DNA from: Ecdyonurus torrentis | Lineage: Eukaryota > Arthropoda > Insecta > Ephemeroptera > Heptageniidae | NCBI GenBank assembly: GCA_949318235.1 | Contig: OX439132.1 | Span: 2,061,636-2,125,635, forward strand | Length of the DNA: 64,000 nt | Reading direction: 5' to 3' | Shown: piece by piece, positions 63,716 through 64,000 of the stretch | Numbering within the stretch: position 1 is the stretch's first letter | How the letters are laid out: each line of letters begins with the position of its first letter | Program-made: the position numbers and the translations under genes | Notes under the pieces: model-generated | Seen by the model: only the letters and a program-made list of their open reading frames with translations | Databases searched by the model: none | What the model was told of the DNA's origin: nothing

Positions 63716-64000
63716 TTTGTGTGTGGGTAGTACAGATCCCAATCTATGTTGAAAATTAGTTTTGAATCCTAGCGCGATGTTTTTGTATTTTTCATAAGCC
63801 ATAATTATGTATTTAAGATAATATTAAGTAAAAATATTATGTTTAAAGAATATTTAAAATAGGCATTGAATAATACACACATCTATGTTTGTGAGCAAAC
63901 AGTGAGGGTCCTTACCGATCTTGAAATCTTGTTTTATTTCATGGCGCAATGTTTTTGTATTTTACTTAATGCATTCATATGTTTTTTAGATCATAAAAAG
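63716..64000. repeat. Partial unit at the window edge (A plus part of B)
   Basis: A complete A monomer and about 113 bases of B are present before the window ends. It carries GTACAGATCCC and GCATTGAATAATAC, like the unit at 59051, so it is the start of the next nine-unit period. The array clearly continues to the right. The window also starts inside the array, so neither array edge is seen. Confidence 0.85.

Larger units (their letters stand above)
1..64000. repeat. Satellite DNA array, 518-bp A-B-C unit, 123 full copies plus one partial
   Basis: The entire window is a head-to-tail tandem array. Each 518-bp unit holds three related monomers of about 172 bp. Starts of monomer A recur at 1, 519, 1037, 1555, 2072, 2590, 3105 and so on to 63716, with spacings of 515-521 bp and a mean of 518.0. 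All units share one orientation and none lacks a monomer. Neighbouring units differ mainly at diagnostic single bases and small indels that define subfamilies. Composition is AT-rich (28.6% G+C in the first unit). No coding gene, tRNA, rRNA, transposable element or non-satellite stretch is visible, so no span of the window is unexplained. The role is inferred to be structural heterochromatin (centromeric, pericentromeric or subtelomeric). The sequence alone does not say which. Confidence 0.97.

Noticed and set aside
1..64000. CRISPR array or phage/bacterial repeat system
   Set aside because: The repeats are contiguous and 518 bp long, with no unique spacers, no cas genes and no coding capacity.
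1..64000. Primate alpha satellite, because the monomer length is about 171-173 bp
   Set aside because: The length is similar but the sequence shows none of the alpha-satellite landmarks I would expect, including the CENP-B box. The resemblance is in size and organisation only.
1..64000. Aphid-type HindIII subtelomeric satellite
   Set aside because: Monomer size and the HindIII site are suggestive, but I cannot compare sequences here, so I do not assign the species.

Overview
The whole 64-kb window is one uninterrupted AT-rich satellite DNA array. I see no gene, RNA gene, transposon, CRISPR array or unique sequence on either strand. The basic monomer is about 172 bp. It comes in three diverged versions, called A (172 bp), B (173 bp) and C (173 bp), always in the order A-B-C, giving a 518-bp unit. 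I counted unit starts by hand, taking the TTTGTGTGTGGG-like start of A as register. There are 123 complete units (mean spacing 518.0 bp) and one partial unit at the right edge, with no missing monomer, inversion or insertion. All coordinates use this register.

The organism is a eukaryote, since arrays of this kind are typical of centromeric, pericentromeric or subtelomeric heterochromatin. I cannot name the species. The first unit has 148 G+C of 518 (28.6%). Its CpG count is 12 against about 10.5 expected, so there is no CpG depletion, which fits a lineage with little CpG methylation (many invertebrates) better than a vertebrate. There is one HindIII site per unit, loosely recalling aphid HindIII satellites, but I cannot compare sequences.

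Units fall into subfamilies that I labelled a to o (letters are mine), defined by shared diagnostic changes. They are arranged in nested higher-order repeats. (1) 1-13460: mainly a-b-c-d tetramers, period about 2,071 bp, with an e-f pair inserted near 2-3 kb. (2) 13461-27956: alternating b-e-f trimers (about 1,553 bp) and i-j-k trimers (about 1,552 bp), with two a-l pairs. (3) 27957-57495: complex multimers. An eight-unit block (l-f-n-l-a-b-o-n, 4,147-4,149 bp) occurs three times in full and once in part. A segment of about 9.9 kb is repeated at a period of 10,361 bp. A further copy of about 5.2 kb lies 24,355 bp downstream of its partner. (4) 57496-64000: d, a, o and b units with a nine-unit period of about 4,665 bp.

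There are no genes working together here. The notable content is structural: nested duplication at 172, 518, about 1,550-2,070, 4,150, 10,361 and 24,355 bp; chimeric units that mark recombination points; a near-invariant part of monomer A; and a hairpin-capable dyad at the C/A junction of most units. The 70-codon minus-strand reading frames in one unit type are chance frames created by a 2-bp deletion.
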